Shown here piece after piece: positions 58,456-64,000 of a DNA stretch of 64,000 nucleotides (positions are counted from its first letter, which is position 1; every line of letters begins with the position of its first letter). Source of the DNA: Liolophura sinensis. Taxonomy: Eukaryota > Mollusca > Polyplacophora > Chitonida > Chitonidae. The notes under the pieces were generated by a model. The model saw only the letters and a program-made list of their open reading frames with translations. It made no database searches and was not told where the DNA came from. Location of the stretch: the NCBI RefSeq assembly GCF_032854445.1, contig NC_088302.1, forward strand, positions 54,972,237 through 55,036,236, given 5' to 3'. A program made the translations under genes and the position numbers.

Positions 58456-61400
58456 AATGGCGAACGTAAATGTTGGGTTAAAGACACGGTTTAAAGTGAT
58501 CATTCACATAGCTGCCATGCCTGGAGCAGTTTGCCTACAGCAATTTTTCCCATTAAATGAGTTTTCGTGCAATGAAATTTTACCATATAACGAGTGATTC
58601 ACGTTTGAGAGACTTGCACTTGGTTTGATGGCCGACGCACACTCAAGCCCGTTTGGATATCACAGTATGAATCAGGTGTTTTAAAAGAAACCTAGGATCG
58701 GTCTTCTCATGCTTATGTCAGTTTAAGTATTTCTGACGCCTCGTCCCCCATACAAACTTGTACCCTTGTGATGCTTGTCCACCAGAGCCGTGATCGGATC
58801 CCTATTGCGTCGTAAAATATACACTTTGTCTCAGACCATAAATCAATGATTTCTTAAACCACAATAAAAAGCTACTGCAGATATTTCAGGTTGTAGTTGG
58901 GAATTTCAGTCTGCGTACTTGCTAGACAAAAAATGATCTAGTTTCTCGCAAATTCTTCTGAAAGCATGACTAAAATATCGCGCGATTGGAACTGATATGG
59001 ATCAAATTCTGCCGAATTCCATTTTTGATGAAATGGAATGGGGAGCTACTCCACTGGGCTCCTCATGTGAGACGGGGAACACTTATTGATTTATCGTGTT
59101 ACGAAGATTTACAAAGACATTCTCACTACACACTTCACATGTTATTAAAACTATCAGTTCGGGAAATGGTGGAATTGTCAATTGTCTGCAGCATGAAAAA
59201 CATGATTTTGTTTCCCACGATCCCTCGCAACACACGGTGATTGAAATCCATGAAGCCTGTTCCGTTGTAGAAACGGGAAATTAGCCAACATACAGCGCAA
59301 TATTCAAAGTTTGTTACATGCCATTAATATTTAGGTTGTTTTTAGTTCAGTTCCTTCAAACCAGCCTTAAGGCAACCTTTAAACTTATACTGATCTTAAT
59401 CCGTTCATTCATATGGCGATGAGATACATTTTTCTTTTTTACATGGGGAGGTAATGTGCTGCTCTACTGAATATTTTCGGTGATCTCTTGTGTACTGAAT
59501 AAAGCCAGTCTTGATCTCCTATTTACCGAACACTGAATAAACCCAATCTCTGCCTCAGTTACACGCTTGTGACCAGGTTACACCTTCCCATAACAGTTTG
59601 ACTGTGACGGATATGACTGGTGTCTGCACCGCACGCAAAATAAACCACACGTTAACTAAGATCGCATGCTTAGAGCATGTCTTTGTTTGTCAGGATTCAT
59701 CGTAATTAGCATCACTTCCATCACCACTCCATCCCTATCCACACGTTATCTCCTTGCAGTAGGACAACCCCGCCATACAGCAAGAACCACGATGGTTAAC
59801 ACAAAAACCACAGGCCTGACTAGCCTCGGGATTGAAGACGTTAAATTGCAACGTTTGGGGATTTGAGCGGGAGTAGACATGTGGTACTTAGCTCATACGT
59901 ATTGACCGGCTATGCAATCTCTTCCACTTTGCAGCACTGTAATGACCTGAATTCATGACAATGAAGGTCATGATGTAAACTATGACCTTCAACATCTTCG
60001 ACAGTTTCCATAAATTTTTCCTGATGTCATTTGATAATACTGGATGACTTCAAAAGCCTTTGCGGCTATATACTTCAGCGGTTGGAGTCATTTGTTCGTA
60101 TACTGGTTTTAGTACACGGTTTTGTATTTTTAGGACAGCTATTACGGCTATCTGAATATTTATCGCTTCGCGCTGCTTTTAAAACACATACGTTTGATAC
60201 TCAAATAGATCTTTGAATGGCAGACAATTTCGCCCAAATGTTGCTTTTATGGAGGCAAATATATGTTATAAAATATTACTTGGTGGTGAAATTTACAAAT
60301 GTTCTCGATAGGATACTACCTTCCAAGCAAACCTCAAGACATTTTAATAAGATCAACAGAACGTTCAGAATCAGGCAAAATGTGGGACTTAATTTTATGC
60401 AAATGTTTAGGTCATTCACGTAATTAACTTTGGTATTAGATATAATGGTATAAACGTCATCAAGGCCATGGCATAATGTTATTGACTAAACAAGCTATAA
60501 GTTTCTTTTATTCGACGCATTAAGGTAAACCACTCAAATATTGTCTAAAGCGCCCCTATTAAACTGATAAAAATCTGCTGAAGGCGAATCATTTTTTAAT
60601 CGGATTCAGATGACAAAATCTCTTGTGTGACGCTCAGTTCAATAACCGATTTTGAGATTTCCACCGAAATGACCGATTCGCTAGATACTAGTAAAATGAC
60701 AACATGGTAAGCAGTTGAATCAGAGCAAACTGGGCACATATTGACGGCCATGTTGCCTGTTATCCCCTCGTAAATCTTGAGGCAATCAATCCGATCAGCT
60801 CATAGCTAACCCTCAGCGAGCTTTGTATTATGCTCCTATCGACACGGTCTGTCGATACAGTCGTGCCGATAAACTGACAGCCTGTAAATCGTTTCACCGT
60901 AAAACAATTAGAGTGTTAATATTTAACGAAGATTGCAGGTTAAACTTGACTGATAAATACTGCTGAACAATTACTTGTGCTTGGATTATCTCACATATTT
61001 TACACAGCTGGGGAAATCGATAATGCGTCGTTTTTTTTTTTTGTTTCGTATTTTGACATTGAAAGCTCACCAGCCTGCATACACTTATAGCCCTTTAATG
61101 TATACCAAGTTCCATGGACACGAACTGGAAGAGGAACACGTTTGTAAGTGCTTGACAGAGTTACCTGCACAGGATTTGAAACATGGTATAGCAGACCACG
61201 CAACTCGTACTGAAACACCTCGGGGACCTGGGCGAATTTTACGGTGTTATTTACCTGGTGATCACACAATGCTAACTCCTCACCTTGAAGCCATCGGTCT
61301 GGCGCCAAATTTAGCATATTTCTGTATTAGGCAACCGTCGAGAGACTCGCTGAAGCTCAGATTTTCTCTTGTGAGATTGCTGATGCTCAGGGTGCATGTT

Positions 61401-64000
61401 AATTGAATTATCCCGGCTAAAGGAATGCGGTGGTAAGGCGCCTATTGATAGATTGACAATTCTGAAGAGGAGAACTCTCGGTATGAAGGAAGATAAAATG
61501 TGCCAAAATGAAACAGACTCAGCGTTATCACTAGGGAATGGAATTTAGTGAAATGGTGACATGTATACGCAATGAGGGACAGACATCAGGGATAGATTAA
61601 CAGAAATTTGCACTCGTATATCATTGTAGAAGATTTCCAGGGGAATAGGGGGATATAATTAGGAAGTGTTATGACATGTAATCCAAACCTGGGCAGCTTT
61701 ATAAGATACTAAACGTACACATTATTGATATCACAGGAGATGAGAAAAAAACATACGCACTAGGGAAAATGGCAGACAGACTAAATCAGAAAAAGTAGAT
61801 AAAAAGTAGCCAATGGGAATATCCAAAAGATATTGGTAATTCAGAATAGGACAGATAAAAAACAAAACTGCTTTTTGATTTATGTGTTTTTCAAAGATGA
61901 CAGAAGAAGTGCTGTGTGTGTATTAACAAGGAAACACTGTTGTGTAAGTTATAAGTAAGAGAAGACTTAATTTGAGAAATTAGGTTTATTTAAAATAAAA
62001 CATTACAAAATGACCTTATTGCATCCGTGCTGAATTGATCGAACTGTGTCTTTTGTGAAAAGAAAATTTGTCAACAGCATTAATCGAGAAATGTCTACAG
62101 ATTTCAGGCAGACATGCATTGCTAACTGCAATCCTACGAGTGCTCCATTTCAGACATGAAGTAGTGTTCTACACAGGGCTACACGGGAGCTCCTAACCAT
62201 CATCAGCGATAACTGCAACGCCATGATCCTTCCGGACAGCCACATGCCTCACACATTGTCTCGGGGGCAAATATCAAATAGATTAGCCCTACCATGCACT
62301 TACAGCGGTTGCCGGGCTTTGCTCATCCCCAGTGACCAGCTCTGCTCAATATTGTCATAACATAGACCAATCGATAGCGTAATTTGAAGGTTATTGAATT
62401 CCAATATTAAAAGACGCCGAGAGTGAAGCGAAAAGAACGACGTTATCGGCTAAGAAAATAACCATTTCATTTAGCGTTGTTATTTATACCCTACTCACAA
62501 AGTGGGCCAAGGCTTTCTGTGCTTGAAAGAGGACGAGCTGAGCTCTTTTCATAGAGCTGTATTACTTCTCCTGGCTTTTTCCTAATAATGTTCTCAGTAA
62601 AGTCATGTTTCAAAATGAAGAGGAGGATTTAGTCTTTCTAAAGACTCCTTTATTGTTTGTTCTCGAGGGAAGCCCAGGTCTAGCTTTTAGACCTCTCGGA
62701 AAGCCTCCAACCCAACAGCGTCTATTTAGATAAGACATGAACACTAGAAATGGTTCGGCACTCCTCCTCCTAGACTTACCCCCTTTTAATACTTGGGGCA
62801 ATAATGCGTGCAAGCGGACTTTAACTTCCGGTTTGTAATGTATTCATGGGACTTTGATTCATAACGGAAAACACCGCTTGGATGAAACACAGCGAGTCTG
62901 CGTTAGAGAAGTATTTCTCAGCGACAATTTTTACGAACAATTTGCAATCGGTTTCTTGTCTTCCTTTGTGTTTGCATTATAACCTAAGGGAAATTACATT
63001 CATTGTGTTGCATACAATCCATGCAAGGGGTCCTATTACAGCTTTTCAGTCATAAATCATAGCGATTGTAAGGGTACTTGAGAAGGTCAATGGGGTCTGA
63101 TAAGCCCGCCTTTGTGTGACAAGTTGACAGCATTATTACATTGTGCGGGAACCCTTCACGTCATTTACATCTGCTTTCTAACAGCCTTCACTCACAGCTT
63201 AACCCTTTTACTCTTTCACCAAGAGTAGATCCGTAAAGTTATACATAATATATTTGTCTGCCTCCTTCTGGTCAGTTTTTATGCTCGATCTATTAGCCCT
63301 CGGGAAGCTGGTTCGATCTCACGAACCAACTCTTGGAAGATGGCCATCTAACTCTCCGAAGTAGTCTTTGTACGACTTTATAAAAGGTATGCTTGCTTTT
63401 ACAATCCCTGTGTCTACAGCAGACGCCATGCTGATCAGTAGCCATTATGTGTCACTGGTCTCCTAAACACACCGATTGGCCTTTTACTGGGATAAGGCTC
63501 CAATGGCGGTCTCCGCAGAGCAGGTCCATTTAACAGAAGAAATTCGCGCATGATTTCGACACGCACCAATTTTCCTGCAATCTCTGACGTTGTCTGGGTC
63601 ATCTAGTGTGGGGAGAATTCAGTCAGTCTGAGGAGGAAGTAGGAGAGATTAGCAAGAGGACAACACTCTTCACAAACCTACCTTTTTTCCGCCAGGGGTC
63701 ATGGTGACAACTCTTGGAGCAGTAACCCGAGGATCCGTGGGTGAAGAGTTTATTTATTAAGTTTCCATAACATCGTCTTCAAAGATAACAGCTTCTTTTG
63801 TCAAAATTCCGTTTCTGCAAATATTTAGTCTCCAATTCCCCATGCGCTTTGTATCCGAATACTTGCCCATACACCCCCCCCCCCCTTTATACGGAGGTAA
63901 TTATACACTATATTTTTTGCCTTGTATAGCTTTATATCGACCATTATTATTATCATATATTGTATATTTATATCTATGCACCCGGCGTATTGCCAGGTAC
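58456..64000. other. Region with no supported gene
   Basis: AT-rich sequence with chance frames (largest 60975-61406, 143 codons, no motif). Contains a 7-bp perfect stem TGGTTCG/CGAACCA with a 6-nt loop at 63309-63328 and a poly-C run near 63874-63886. No tRNA, rRNA or SINE head was found here. Confidence 0.5.

Noticed and set aside
57672-58487. 271-codon minus-strand gene
   Set aside because: Composed only of 24-bp units; the register switches between neighbouring frames, as expected of a minisatellite.
60975-61406. 143-codon ORF
   Set aside because: AT-rich, no motif, strong overlap with a minus frame of similar length and no supporting signals; probably chance.
63308-63330. tRNA T-arm (TGGTTCGATCTC...CGAACCA)
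   Set aside because: Only an isolated 7-bp hairpin; no acceptor, D or anticodon arms can be folded around it.

Overview
This is eukaryotic, non-bacterial DNA: AT-rich, with no operons or dense coding. It is packed with minisatellites and with tRNA-headed SINEs whose 3' body (ATATTCTTGAGTA...GTAAAACACCAATCAAATAAA) I recognise as a repeat common in molluscs and other lophotrochozoans. A mollusc is the best guess, from memory of that repeat rather than a search. I find no intact host gene. Most open frames are short chance frames or by-products of tandem repeats.

Layout. 1-6.2 kb: two diverged copies of one segment (about 1-1.85 kb and 2.84-5.78 kb), two full-length SINEs with perfect target-site duplications (TSDs), a 109-bp and a 30/19-bp minisatellite. 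6.2-9.1 kb: nothing supported. 9.15-9.45 kb: a 32-bp tandem array. 9.5-16.6 kb: a CpG- and GC-richer island that is a decayed Maverick/Polinton (adintovirus-like) dsDNA element. It carries fragments of integrase, packaging ATPase, small virion proteins, a penton-like protein, a basic core-like protein and a major-capsid-like protein on the plus strand, facing the N-terminal part of a protein-primed DNA polymerase B on the minus strand. All are broken by stops and frameshifts. The capsid gene is split by a SINE, and the capsid and polymerase remnants abut across an apparent internal deletion.

16.9-20.6 kb: a CATAT satellite and sparse repeats. 20.7-49.05 kb: a mosaic of four copies of one composite unit, two in plus orientation (i, ii) and two in minus (iii, iv). 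Together they form a roughly palindromic 28-kb structure. A 3.46-kb array of a 41-bp minisatellite (about 84 copies) lies near its centre. Each unit combines a 1.5-2 kb core block, a linker block, and 43-bp and 22-bp tandem arrays.

49-64 kb: a perfect 122-bp tandem duplication, a 61-bp duplication, a 54-bp minisatellite (about 26 copies), a CpG-rich promoter-like patch at 53.3-53.8 kb, a 24-bp minisatellite (about 63 copies), and long stretches where I see nothing.

The most interesting objects are the fossil Maverick/Polinton with its head-on capsid/polymerase junction, and the inverted composite-repeat cluster, which also contains a SINE insertion whose empty site survives in its paralogues. 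Family assignments rest on motif recognition from memory; no database search was run.
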